In this document: piece after piece, positions 1-7,393 of the stretch | Position numbering within the stretch: the stretch's first letter is position 1 | Layout of the letters: the number at the start of each line of letters is the position of its first letter | Assembly (NCBI GenBank): GCA_038210415.1 | Contig: JBBQWS010000037.1 | Span: 1-34,980 of the forward strand | Source: JBBQWS01 sp038210415 | GTDB taxonomy: Bacteria; Actinomycetota; Actinomycetes; Prado026 | Length of the DNA: 34,980 nucleotides | Reading direction: 5' to 3' | Position numbers and translations under genes: made by a program | The notes under the pieces: generated by a model | Seen by the model: only the letters and a program-made list of their open reading frames with translations | Told to the model about the DNA's origin: nothing | The model's database searches: none

Positions 1-278
1 CATGCCGGAGGGGACCGCTTCGCCGCTCGCGTGACACGCCCGACTCTGGGGCCGGGTTAAGAATCTCTCCCCTATTTGCTGGGGATCGAGAGTTGTCCGT
101 CTGATCCCACCTGATGGTGCCTGATGTCGCGCCGGTCTGGCTCGCCGATTAGACAGCTGCACGTCGCGCCTTCAGCTCGATGGGCTGACCCGAATGTGAG
201 CAGACATGTGCATCGGGGCTGGTTACTATTGGCGGAAAAGTTGTTGTCCTGCAACAGTATTCCGGGTGATGTTGTCTG
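1..278. other. Non-coding leader of the relaxase gene
   Basis: No convincing gene is visible; the open frames here lack family features. The last 80 bp are clearly less GC-rich than the rest of the window and contain the hexamer GTTGTC at 243-248, 271-276 and 281-286, with a further copy at 92-97. A weak CCCC/GGGG stem with flanking CTCT/GAGAG lies at about 66-92. A promoter or relaxase-binding (oriT-like) function is possible but unproven. Confidence 0.4.
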
Positions 279-3200
279 GTGTTGTCTTCTGCAAAGATCG
301 GCCGGTCGTCGTGGCGGTACTACCAGCAGACCGTCGCTGGGGGCGGGTGTGAGTACTACACCGAGCACGGTGACCGCCCCGGTCGTTGGCACGGCGCGGG
401 TCTGTCCGAGCTTGGTTTGGTCCAGGGGGTTGTTGTCCAGGAGCAGGAGTTGGACGCGATGTTCGGGCGTGCCCTGTCCCCGACCACGGGTCGGCCGTTG
501 GGGCAGGCGTGGCGGGTGGATGCGGTCACCGGGTACGACCTGACGTTCTCCGCCCCCAAGTCCGTCAGCGCCCTGTGGGCACTCGGCGACCCGACCACGG
601 TCGAGGCGGTCGACTCCGCGCACACCGCCGCCGTCCACGCCGCACTCGGCTACCTGGGTACGCATGCGTCGGTGTCGCGGCGCGGCAAAGACGGCATCGA
701 CCAGATCGGGTCCGCAGGTTTGGCGGCGGCGCTGTTTGATCACCGGACGTCACGGACCGGGGACCCGCAGCTACACACCCACGCCCTGGTGATCAACAAG
801 GTGCGGTGCGTAGACAGTGCGTGGCGCACGCTGGACGGGCACGAGATCTACCATCACAAGAAGGCCGCCGGGGCGATCTACCAGACCGCGCTGCGCGCCG
901 AGCTCACCAACCGCCTGTCAGTGACCTTTGGTTCGGTGTCCGACCACGGTCAGGCCGAGATCGCCGGCACCCCCGAGGACCTGACCACCGCGTGGTCCAC
1001 CCGGACCGCGGCGGTGATGGGTGACGCGGTCCCCACCATCGCCGACACCGAAGCCGCCCTCGGGCGACCGGTCAGCGCGTCGGAGCGGGCCCGGATCATC
1101 AAGACCGCTGTCCTGACCACTCGCCCGGTCAAAGAGGCGGATGTTCCGGAAGGGGACCTGCGGGCCCGGTGGGCCAGCCAGGCAGCCGGACTCGGCTGGG
1201 ACGGACCTTCCCTACGCCTGGTCCTGCAAAGCGAACGCCACGGTTCCGATCACCGCTGCGAACCGCTGGCCTCGGGGTGGGCGGACCGGGTCGCGGTGGA
1301 GGCGGTGACCGCGGTCGGCCGGTGCAAGGCGATCTGGTCCCGCGCCGACCTGACCGTCCAGATCGCCGCCCGGATCCCCACGAACCCCGGAACCCCCATG
1401 AGCGCCGAACAGGTCGTCGACCTCGTCGAACACCTCACCAACACCGCGCTCGCCGGAAGCGCCCACGGCGCGGTCGCGCTCGGGACCGACCAGGCCGGGG
1501 TGACCGCCCGGGCCTCAGACGACCGGTACGCCTCCGCTGAGCTGGTCGACACCGAGGCCCGCATCCTCGAACGGGTCATCACCGGCGGGTTCAACACCCC
1601 CGCCCGAGTCCCCGCCCACGCTGTCGGGTGGTTCTTCGACGGCCCGTCCGCGTCCCTGAGCGGCGAGCAGCGCCGCGCGACGGTCAAGCTGGTCGTGTCG
1701 AAGGACCTGGTCAGCGTGATGACCGCCCCCGCCGGGGCGGGGAAGACCACCACCTTGGCGGCCGCAGTTCGGGTGTGGTGGCGCCTCAACACGGAGGTGA
1801 TCATGTTGGCGCCGTCCGCAAGGGCCGCCGCCGAGCTCGCCACCGCGACCGGGGCACCGGGGCAGACCGTCGCCCGCTGGCTCCTGCAACAACAACACCT
1901 CGACGACCTCCCAGCCGGGCAGCGGGCTGAGGGTGGTCTGGGTCACCGGTCGGTGGTGGTCGTCGATGAGGCGTCCATGCTCACCACTACCGACCTGGAC
2001 CAGCTCACCGCGAGGGTCGCCCGCGCGGGGGCGTCGCTGGTGCTGGTGGGGGACCCGGGGCAGATCGGTGCGGTCAACGCACCCGGCGGCATGTTCGAGC
2101 ACCTCACCCACGTCCTAGGCCCGCGGACGGTGGAGCTGACCGAGCTGCACCGCTTCACCCACCCCTGGGAAGCCGCCGCCACCCTCCGGCTTCGCGACGG
2201 CGACCCCACCATCCTGGCGGACTACGCCGAGCACGGTCGGATCCACCCCGAGGCCACCAGCCAAGATGCCGCTGATGCAGTGTTTGACCGCTGGCACACC
2301 GCCACCGAGCAAGGCCTGGATGCGTTGATGCTGGCCCGGTCGTGGACAGACGTCACCGAGCTGAACGCCCGCGCCCGCGCCGCCGCGATCGCCACCGGCA
2401 CCGTCAATGGACCGGTCCTGGCTACTGTCACGTCCAGGACAGCGTCCACACGGGGACATACCGAGCAACGCTCCTGGCGGGCCGGGGACGTCCTGATCGC
2501 GAAGAAGAACACCACCCGCATACCCGTCGGCGACGACACCGTGCGCAACGGAGACCGGTACCGCGTCATCGCCGCCGAACCAGGCCAGAACGCAGGACTT
2601 GTGGTGGAGGATCTGCGCGGACGCGGGACCACCACCCTGCCCGCCCGCTACCTGGCCAGGTACTCCGAGTACGGGTGGGCCGCCACGATCGACGGCGCTC
2701 AAGGAGCCACCGCCGACATCGGCATCGTCCTGGCCCGCTCCGGCCTGGACCGTGAGCACCTGTACGTCGCGATGAGCCGAGGAAGGGAAGCCAACCATGT
2801 CCACACCACCCCCGAGCTGAATACCGGCGACGCCGGCCCCCACCGCCCCACGCAAGCCGGACTGCAAGCCTCCGCCACTCCCGCGCTAGCCGCAGTGCAA
2901 GCCCCTGGGCGTGGTCAGCGCCGAGCCGAACCGATGCTGCGCACGCTGGAAGGGGCAGGCCAACTGGTTCTGCCGGACCTGGACGCGGCCATCACCCAAC
3001 TGACCACCGCGGTGAACACCACGGGGCGCGAACGCGCCGCTCACTCCCTCCTCGACCCACCGATTGCCCAAGCACGTGAACGGGACTGGGAGCGACGCGA
3101 CAACCAACGCCCGCCGCAGCCAGTCCCCGCCACGCACCTACAGAACCAGCGTGACCTCCACAGAGCCCGAGCCCGACTCGAGCAAGCACGCGACCACGTC

Positions 3201-3599
3201 GACCGACTGGTCACCCAGGTCCGCGACCAGCACACCCAGCTCGACGATGCGCCCAGGTGGGCCCGCAGCCGGCGCGTGGCCCTCACCCGAACCCTCACAT
3301 TCACCACCGAGACGGTCCTGCCCGCCGCCACCCACGAACTCCACCAAGCCAGCCGCGACGTCGACGCGTTGACCACGGTCGTCGACACCGACTCCCAGCA
3401 ACGCCTCGACGGCGACACGGCCGCCCATGTACGCCGACACACAGCCTGGTTCAGCCAATCGGAGCGTCCCTACGCCGACCCCAACGACGTGAGCATCACT
3501 GCCGACCGGGCGCGGGAGACCACGGTCCAACGCCGACGGGACAACCGCGACCCCTATCGGATCGAGCCCCCCACCCAGGGACCTGTCCGGTCGATGTAG
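279..3599 (+). CDS. MobF family (TrwC/TraI-type) conjugative relaxase-helicase
   Basis: This predicted 1106-residue cytoplasmic protein should nick the transfer origin of a conjugative or mobilisable element and unwind the strand. The N-terminal relaxase domain has paired tyrosines at Y14-Y15 and Y26-Y27, the family motif LTFSAPKSVSALW near residue 88, and the metal-binding histidine triad H155, H166 and H168 (PQLHTHA). The second half is a RecD2-like helicase: Walker A APAGAGKTT near 485, Walker B VVVVDEASML near 565, and the C-terminal motif YVAMSRGR near 830. The last 200 residues are charged and probably helical. The GTG at 279 is chosen because TGA lies in frame at 267-269; no strong ribosome site is visible. 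The length is within the actinobacterial MobF range, so the gene looks intact. No coupling protein or type IV secretion gene is present, so it may belong to an element extending left of the window or be a stranded cargo gene. Confidence 0.93.
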   Translation: MLSSAKIGRSSWRYYQQTVAGGGCEYYTEHGDRPGRWHGAGLSELGLVQGVVVQEQELDAMFGRALSPTTGRPLGQAWRVDAVTGYDLTFSAPKSVSALWALGDPTTVEAVDSAHTAAVHAALGYLGTHASVSRRGKDGIDQIGSAGLAAALFDHRTSRTGDPQLHTHALVINKVRCVDSAWRTLDGHEIYHHKKAAGAIYQTALRAELTNRLSVTFGSVSDHGQAEIAGTPEDLTTAWSTRTAAVMGDAVPTIADTEAALGRPVSASERARIIKTAVLTTRPVKEADVPEGDLRARWASQAAGLGWDGPSLRLVLQSERHGSDHRCEPLASGWADRVAVEAVTAVGRCKAIWSRADLTVQIAARIPTNPGTPMSAEQVVDLVEHLTNTALAGSAHGAVALGTDQAGVTARASDDRYASAELVDTEARILERVITGGFNTPARVPAHAVGWFFDGPSASLSGEQRRATVKLVVSKDLVSVMTAPAGAGKTTTLAAAVRVWWRLNTEVIMLAPSARAAAELATATGAPGQTVARWLLQQQHLDDLPAGQRAEGGLGHRSVVVVDEASMLTTTDLDQLTARVARAGASLVLVGDPGQIGAVNAPGGMFEHLTHVLGPRTVELTELHRFTHPWEAAATLRLRDGDPTILADYAEHGRIHPEATSQDAADAVFDRWHTATEQGLDALMLARSWTDVTELNARARAAAIATGTVNGPVLATVTSRTASTRGHTEQRSWRAGDVLIAKKNTTRIPVGDDTVRNGDRYRVIAAEPGQNAGLVVEDLRGRGTTTLPARYLARYSEYGWAATIDGAQGATADIGIVLARSGLDREHLYVAMSRGREANHVHTTPELNTGDAGPHRPTQAGLQASATPALAAVQAPGRGQRRAEPMLRTLEGAGQLVLPDLDAAITQLTTAVNTTGRERAAHSLLDPPIAQARERDWERRDNQRPPQPVPATHLQNQRDLHRARARLEQARDHVDRLVTQVRDQHTQLDDAPRWARSRRVALTRTLTFTTETVLPAATHELHQASRDVDALTTVVDTDSQQRLDGDTAAHVRRHTAWFSQSERPYADPNDVSITADRARETTVQRRRDNRDPYRIEPPTQGPVRSM

Positions 3600-3727
3600 A
3601 CGACCCGACGGCCGACCGTCGAGTCACTGCGAGGGGGTCGACCACCAGGTCTTCACCAACCCCTTCCCAGCGGGGCGTCGCTAGTGCGTTGCAGCATCAC
3701 ATCGGTGTCCACAGTCGGATCTCAATC

Positions 3728-3748
3728 GAGACTCTTCTGTTCAGTCTC
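3728..3748. repeat. Inverted repeat, 6-bp arms, 9-nt loop
   Basis: GAGACT at 3728-3733 is followed after nine bases by its exact reverse complement AGTCTC at 3743-3748. It lies 128 bp past the relaxase stop and 10 bp before a larger hairpin. Confidence 0.55.
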
Positions 3749-3758
3749 TTGATCATCC

Positions 3759-3789
3759 GGGCCGTCTGTGGGCCGTCACAGAACGGCCC
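3759..3789. repeat. Strong hairpin, 12-13-bp arms, 6-nt loop
   Basis: The left arm GGGCCGTCTGTG (3759-3770) pairs with the right arm CACAGAACGGCCC (3777-3789) with a single bulged base and a six-base loop. It is not followed by a T tract. It could be a terminator for the relaxase transcript or a structural element such as a transfer origin. Confidence 0.6.
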
Positions 3790-3824
3790 GCGGGGGTCAG
3801 GAGCGGCGAAGCGCGGTTGGCCAC

Positions 3825-3926
3825 GGTCAGACGTTTCCGCAGGTCAGAGGTGGTGCGGCGGCGAATCCTTGCTGGTCGAGGGCACGTGAGAATCTCCGCG
3901 GCGACATTCCGTTTCAACGTCTGACC
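3825..3926. repeat. Separated 11-bp inverted repeat
   Basis: GGTCAGACGTT at 3825-3835 is the exact reverse complement of AACGTCTGACC at 3916-3926, with 80 bp between the arms. The right arm overlaps a short direct repeat that also occurs upstream of the relaxase (see findings). The arms may be remnants of a small mobile or attachment structure, or chance. Confidence 0.35.
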
Positions 3927-3970
3927 TGATGGTGGGCCGTCGCCAAGATCGCTGAATCTGCACAGGCGGT

Positions 3971-4117
3971 TCAGCGCTCGCAGACCTCGTGGCCGTCGGC
4001 GACCCGGAGCGCCTGAACGAGACGGCTGTCATCGATCGTGTACACGATCCGGTGGTCGCCGACGCGCGCTCGCCAACGACCCTGTCTGCCGCCGCGAAGC
4101 AGCTGGACGGGCCAGCG
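3971..4117 (-). pseudogene. C-terminal remnant of a RelE/ParE-family toxin
   Basis: Reading the minus strand back from the TGA at 3971-3973 gives about 48 residues that match the C-terminal half of RelE-type mRNA interferases: a G-x-W-R-x-R-V-G-D-H-R-I-V-Y motif, then the strand pair ending in LRVADGHEV and ER. The family is normally 85-95 residues. Here the frame stays open upstream, but there is no ATG, GTG or TTG at a plausible place. The upstream residues do not resemble a RelE N-terminus, and no other minus frame supplies it. No antitoxin gene (Phd/YefM, RelB) is next to it. I read it as a truncated, non-functional toxin gene, in keeping with the mobile-element edge. Confidence 0.65.
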
Positions 4118-4288
4118 CTCCGATGTGGAAACTTCGGGGCGCTCTCCTCTGCCTAGTGAACCGGCCCAGGAACTGAACAGAACCTCCCCGAACGTGCCGA
4201 TGGTCTGACCAAGGGGTGTCGCTGGGTCCGCGCGCGTAAGCGGCGTGTGCTCCCGGCGTCACCGGCGCTCGGAGAGCAGGGTGAAGCC

Positions 4289-5026
4289 GTGTCGATCGCT
4301 GTGGTGTTCGTGGCCGGGACCGCTGTCCGCGGTGTGGCTGCGCGGGTCCTGATGCGTGGCGTCATGGAACGCCACCCCAACGCTTTCCTCGTGACCCTGG
4401 ACCGGTGGGGGGTCACCATCCCGCTGGACGAGTCACAGGTCTTCATCGCCGACCGCATCAGTGCGGGTCTGCTCCGCCAGGGGCGAGACCCGGGTGAACC
4501 GATCGTGCTGGTCGGCCACTCTCAGGGGGGTTTGGCGGTCCTGCGCTATGCCATCGACCACAGCGAGCAGGTCGAGCATGTCGTGGCGGTCGGCACCCCG
4601 TGGCAGGGGGCTCGGTTGGCCGGGCTCACGACCGACGTGGCGCACGCGCTGACCGGTAGGGACGTGCCCGCCCTGCGCGACATGCGCCCGGGCTCGCCGT
4701 TCCTGCGCCATCTGTGGAACGACATCGAGCCGATAGCGACCCGGGTGACGAACGTCTACAGCACCCATGAGGTGCTGATCAGCCCGTATGTCAACGCCCA
4801 CATCGACATTCCAGGTGTCACCAACGTGCTCATCGCCAGCCAGGCCGAGTACGAGAGACACCTTCGGACCTACCGCGACCAGTACAGCGTCGACGTCCTC
4901 CTGGACGCCCGGGTGTCGCACCTGGGGGAGATGAACTCGCCGCTGGTCCGATCGGTCATCTGGCAGGTCGTCGACAAAGTCGATGAACGGCTCCTCGACC
5001 GCCGCGAACGCAACGCCTCCCCCTGA
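4289..5026 (+). CDS. Alpha/beta hydrolase (lipase/esterase-like)
   Basis: This is a 245-residue soluble hydrolase of the alpha/beta fold. The nucleophile elbow GHSQGG puts the catalytic serine at residue 78, preceded by the strand IVLVGHS. The likely catalytic histidine is H211 in SHLGEMNSP near the C-terminus. There is no signal peptide. The substrate cannot be told; PGAP1-like lipases and carboxylesterases share this layout. The GTG at 4289 is preferred because the strand IAVVFVAG follows directly and GGAG lies 14 bp upstream; a GTG at 4247 would add 14 residues. The stop codon lies in the arm of a hairpin shared with the convergent cold-shock gene. This is the first ordinary chromosomal-looking gene after the mobile edge. 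Confidence 0.8.
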   Translation: MSIAVVFVAGTAVRGVAARVLMRGVMERHPNAFLVTLDRWGVTIPLDESQVFIADRISAGLLRQGRDPGEPIVLVGHSQGGLAVLRYAIDHSEQVEHVVAVGTPWQGARLAGLTTDVAHALTGRDVPALRDMRPGSPFLRHLWNDIEPIATRVTNVYSTHEVLISPYVNAHIDIPGVTNVLIASQAEYERHLRTYRDQYSVDVLLDARVSHLGEMNSPLVRSVIWQVVDKVDERLLDRRERNASP

Positions 5027-5057
5027 CCCCGCGACCACGCAGGGGAACACGCGGTCA
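5024..5057. terminator. Stop-to-stop stem-loop between convergent genes
   Basis: The stem TGACC (5024-5028) pairs with GGTCA (5053-5057) and continues, after a two-base bulge, with GCG (5031-5033) and CGC (5050-5052). The TGA of the hydrolase and the TGA of the convergent gene form the two ends of the stem, which would suit a bidirectional terminator without a T tract. Confidence 0.45.
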
Positions 5058-5366
5058 GGCCGGGCCTGGGCCCTGGGGCTCTTCGAAGAGAATGTTCAGT
5101 CGAGACCGGTAGCCCGCTCCGGGTGGCTGTGGCGCGGGGTCGACTCGTGGCACACCGTCGATGGTCACGTCCAGTGCTCGGTAGTCGTACCCGTCCTGGC
5201 TGCCTTCCTCGTACGCGAACTCGACTGTCTGGCCGGCCTCGGCGGCGGCGTAGCCGGCCATGCGCAGGGCGGAGAAGTGCGCCCAGCACCCGCCTGGCGT
5301 CTCGGCGGAGTCCAGGACTCCCCAGCCCTCGTCGTGGTGCCACCCGCGCACCACCCCGGAGGTCAT
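5055..5366 (-). CDS. Divergent cold-shock-domain protein
   Basis: The protein has about 103 residues, with an N-terminal five-strand OB fold of the cold-shock type. GVVRGWHHDEGWGVLD corresponds to the G-x-V-K-W-F-N-x-x-K-G-[FY]-G-F-I segment (RNP1), and CWAHFSAL stands where VFVHFSAI (RNP2) is usual. Many aromatic and lysine positions used for nucleic-acid contact are changed, so RNA or single-stranded DNA binding is plausible but weaker than for CspA. The tail of about 40 residues is unrelated and proline-rich. The ATG at 5366 is chosen; an in-frame TTG at 5393 directly follows the stop of the LamG gene and would add nine residues. It is probably cotranscribed with that gene. Confidence 0.7.
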   Translation of the reverse strand: MTSGVVRGWHHDEGWGVLDSAETPGGCWAHFSALRMAGYAAAEAGQTVEFAYEEGSQDGYDYRALDVTIDGVPRVDPAPQPPGAGYRSRLNILFEEPQGPGPA

Positions 5367-5393
5367 GTCCCGATCATGTCCGAGTCGCGGCAA

Positions 5394-6101
5394 CTACCCG
5401 GCCTGGATCTGGACATAGTCGATCGAGCCGATGAAGTAGTCGCAGTCGTGGTGCGGCGTGGCGGAGCAGCTCGCCTTGCCGCCGATGCTCAGCGGCTTGG
5501 TGTTGGCGATGTTCCCGACGCTGCGGACCAGGCGGGTGGTGACACCGTCGACGGTCGTGCTGACGGCGGTGGCGCTGCGTTCGCAGGTCACGGTGTGCCA
5601 CTGGTTGTCGGCGACCACCTGCGCGCTGCGGATGCCGCCCGACCCGGTCGGGGAGACGAACTCGCACAGGACGCGGCCGTTACCGCCGTCGAGCTGGATC
5701 TTCCAGAACCCGCCGACGGTGCCGGTCTGGCCCTTCTGCATCACGTTGCCGTACGACTGGACGACGTTGGCGATGCGCAACCGCACGGTGACGATGAAGT
5801 CGGACGTGCCGGGATTGAGCAGCGGCGACTGGATCACGTCGAGGTGCTGGGGGTCGACGGTGCCACCGGTGCCTCGGGTCACCTTCGGGAAGGTCTGGTA
5901 GGCACCGTTGAGCGTGATGGAAGTGCCCAGGCTTCCGTTGAGGTGGTTCGGTCCGGAGTCCGTCAGCACGGTCGCTCCGGCTGTCTCGTTCATGTTCCAC
6001 AGCGCAACCGTCTGGATCGTCGCGGCCCCGGCAGGGTTTGCGCCCGCCAGCGCGATCGTTGCGAGCACGGCAGTGGTGAAGCCCAACAATGGCTTTCGCA
6101 C
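5394..6101 (-). CDS. Secreted LamG/concanavalin A-like fold protein
   Basis: The protein has 235 residues. It starts with a Sec signal peptide (RK, then a hydrophobic run to residue 22, probable cleavage after NPAGA). The mature part is a single LamG-like jelly-roll domain: ALWNMNE at its start, FIVTVRLRI in the middle, WHTVTCERS and FIGSIDYVQI at the end, all typical of this fold. Four cysteines in the second half could form two disulfides. Such domains bind sugars or proteins outside the cell; no catalytic motif is present. GTG at 6101 has a G-rich ribosome site about 10 bases upstream. The stop is directly followed by the cold-shock-like gene. Confidence 0.8.
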   Translation of the reverse strand: MRKPLLGFTTAVLATIALAGANPAGAATIQTVALWNMNETAGATVLTDSGPNHLNGSLGTSITLNGAYQTFPKVTRGTGGTVDPQHLDVIQSPLLNPGTSDFIVTVRLRIANVVQSYGNVMQKGQTGTVGGFWKIQLDGGNGRVLCEFVSPTGSGGIRSAQVVADNQWHTVTCERSATAVSTTVDGVTTRLVRSVGNIANTKPLSIGGKASCSATPHHDCDYFIGSIDYVQIQAG

Positions 6102-6148
6102 GGTCTCAACCCCCCAGGTTGTGTTCGAGCCCCTCGCTCAGGCGGACA

Positions 6149-6793
6149 CTACTCGTTGGGGCTGCCCATCCGGTGGAGTTTCGCGCGGATCGCCTCGTCG
6201 CTGCGTTCACCGAGGAACGCGCGGTGCATCTCGATCGCGAGGACGGCTCGACCGGTCGCCGTCGGCGGCGCGGAACCCGCGGGGAGCTCGTCCGGGTGCT
6301 CGGCCAGGAAGTCAGCGGCCGCCCGCACCGCTCCCTGCTCCGTCCGGTCGCTCGCGGCGGCGACGTCGAACCGCCAGCGTCGGGCCCGCTCGGCGATCAG
6401 CTGCTTGCCGTCCTCGGCCGCGTCGATGCCGGTCGCCGCGAACACCCGGCAGTCGTAGGTGCGGCAGGTGCGCGGGCGGTCCTCGTAGATCGAGCACGCG
6501 GCGTCGACCAGCATCGGGCAGTGGCCGCGCTCGTCGTACCCGAGCAGCACGTGACCACGTGGCAGACCGGGGGCGGGGAAGGTCAGCTCGACGGGGATCG
6601 CCGCGAGCGTGTCGACCTCGTCCGGGCCGATGTGAATGAACTGCGACGCCGTGCAGCAGGCGGTACAACCGCCACAGGGCACGTCCGAGGCGCGCTCGCC
6701 GCGGATCGCCCCCTGGATCTCGACCAGCCAGGTCGAGAACCGGCCGGCAGGCAGGTCGTCGGCTTCCGTCACGACCGGGAGGCTACCTCGCAT
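6149..6793 (-). CDS. YkgJ-family cysteine-cluster protein
   Basis: This 214-residue cytoplasmic protein carries the metal or iron-sulfur cysteine signature of the YkgJ/CxxCxxCC family: CGGCTACC near residue 43, then CPM, ACSIYEDRPRTCRTYDC. The function of the family is not firmly known; a zinc or iron-sulfur cluster is presumed. The ATG at 6793 lies inside a perfect palindrome that may be the promoter, so a GTG at 6772 (207 residues) is an equally fair start. It is divergent from the VOC gene at 6836. A much longer frame continues upstream through the neighbours but has no family support there. Confidence 0.8.
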   Translation of the reverse strand: MRGSLPVVTEADDLPAGRFSTWLVEIQGAIRGERASDVPCGGCTACCTASQFIHIGPDEVDTLAAIPVELTFPAPGLPRGHVLLGYDERGHCPMLVDAACSIYEDRPRTCRTYDCRVFAATGIDAAEDGKQLIAERARRWRFDVAAASDRTEQGAVRAAADFLAEHPDELPAGSAPPTATGRAVLAIEMHRAFLGERSDEAIRAKLHRMGSPNE

Positions 6794-6814
6794 AGGGTCG
6801 GAATCGACCCTATG
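6791..6814. promoter_or_regulatory. Perfect 24-bp palindrome between divergent genes
   Basis: CATAGGGTCG (6791-6800) and CGACCCTATG (6805-6814) are exact reverse complements around the spacer GAAT. Each strand reads TAGGGT, which fits the actinobacterial -10 pattern TANNNT (plus 6793-6798, minus 6812-6807). The site could therefore be a symmetric bidirectional promoter, an operator, or both, for the YkgJ-like gene and the VOC gene. Confidence 0.55.
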
Positions 6815-6835
6815 CCGCCCGTCCGGAGGACTTCG

Positions 6836-7312
6836 ATGACCACGATCACCCCCTTCCTGTGGTTCGAGGAGAAGCTCGACGAGGCGGTCGCGTTCTACAC
6901 GTCGCTGTTCGGTGACTCCGCACTTCTCAGCACCACGCGTTTCCCCGAGGGCTCTCCGGGTCCCGCTGGCGAGATCATGATGGCGACCTTCCGGCTGGCC
7001 GGGCAGCAGTTCATGGCCCTGAACGGCGGGCCGCGCTTCTCGTTCACGCCGGCGATCTCGTTCCTCGTGTCCGTCGAAGGCCAGGACGAGGTCGACCGGC
7101 TGTGGGACGCGCTCTGCGAAGGCGGTGCTCCGGGCCAGTGCGGGTGGCTCGTGGACCGGTTCGGCCTCTCGTGGCAGATCGTGCCCACGGCGCTGGGCCA
7201 GCTGATGGGGGACCCTGACCCGCAGCGAGCCGGTCGCGTGATGCAGGCCATGCTCGGAATGACGAAGATCGAGATCGCCGGGCTCCAGGCCGCCGCCGAA
7301 ACCGGGGACTGA
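6836..7312 (+). CDS. VOC-family protein, PhnB-like
   Basis: The protein has 158 residues. It opens with TPFLWFEEKLDEAVAFYTSLFGDS, the hallmark of the PhnB / '3-demethylubiquinone 3-methyltransferase-like' branch of the vicinal oxygen chelate superfamily, and ends with WQIVPTALGQLM and a helical tail as usual for that branch. These proteins are dimers of beta-alpha-beta-beta-beta modules; a reaction cannot be assigned. ATG at 6836 has an excellent ribosome site, GGAGGA at 6825-6830. It is transcribed away from the YkgJ-like gene across the palindrome at 6791-6814. Confidence 0.85.
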   Translation: MTTITPFLWFEEKLDEAVAFYTSLFGDSALLSTTRFPEGSPGPAGEIMMATFRLAGQQFMALNGGPRFSFTPAISFLVSVEGQDEVDRLWDALCEGGAPGQCGWLVDRFGLSWQIVPTALGQLMGDPDPQRAGRVMQAMLGMTKIEIAGLQAAAETGD

Positions 7313-7355
7313 AGCCTGTAGCGCTCGCGCGCTGATGCTGCTGGGGTGGTGGAAG

Positions 7356-7371
7356 AAGGACCTCTGTCCTT
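7356..7371. promoter_or_regulatory. Small hairpin in the aldolase leader
   Basis: AAGGAC (7356-7361) and GTCCTT (7366-7371) are exact reverse complements with a CTCT loop, 22 bp before the aldolase ATG. It may modulate translation or bind a regulator; a role is not shown. Confidence 0.3.
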
Positions 7372-7393
7372 GACCCCGTCTCCAGGAGCGACC

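Larger units (their letters stand above)
3600..3970. other. Non-coding stretch after the relaxase, with hairpins and short repeats
   Basis: I see no credible gene between the relaxase stop and the toxin remnant. The segment holds two adjacent inverted repeats (3728-3748 and 3759-3789) and one arm each of an 11-bp inverted repeat pair (3825-3835 and 3916-3926). Open frames crossing it either run out of the relaxase in a shifted frame or lack family features. It reads like the decaying edge of a mobile segment. Confidence 0.5.

Noticed and set aside
3257..3889. Plus-strand frame crossing the relaxase end
   Set aside because: Shifted frame of the relaxase C-terminus plus non-coding DNA; no motif, and the relaxase frame has a normal stop.
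4118..4260. Upstream continuation of the RelE frame as a full toxin gene
   Set aside because: The frame is open, but it has no start codon and no RelE-like N-terminal residues, so I limited the call to the C-terminal remnant.
4983..6458. Long plus-strand open frame (about 490 codons)
   Set aside because: It runs antisense to the cold-shock, LamG and YkgJ genes, which have clear family features; the frame product has none.
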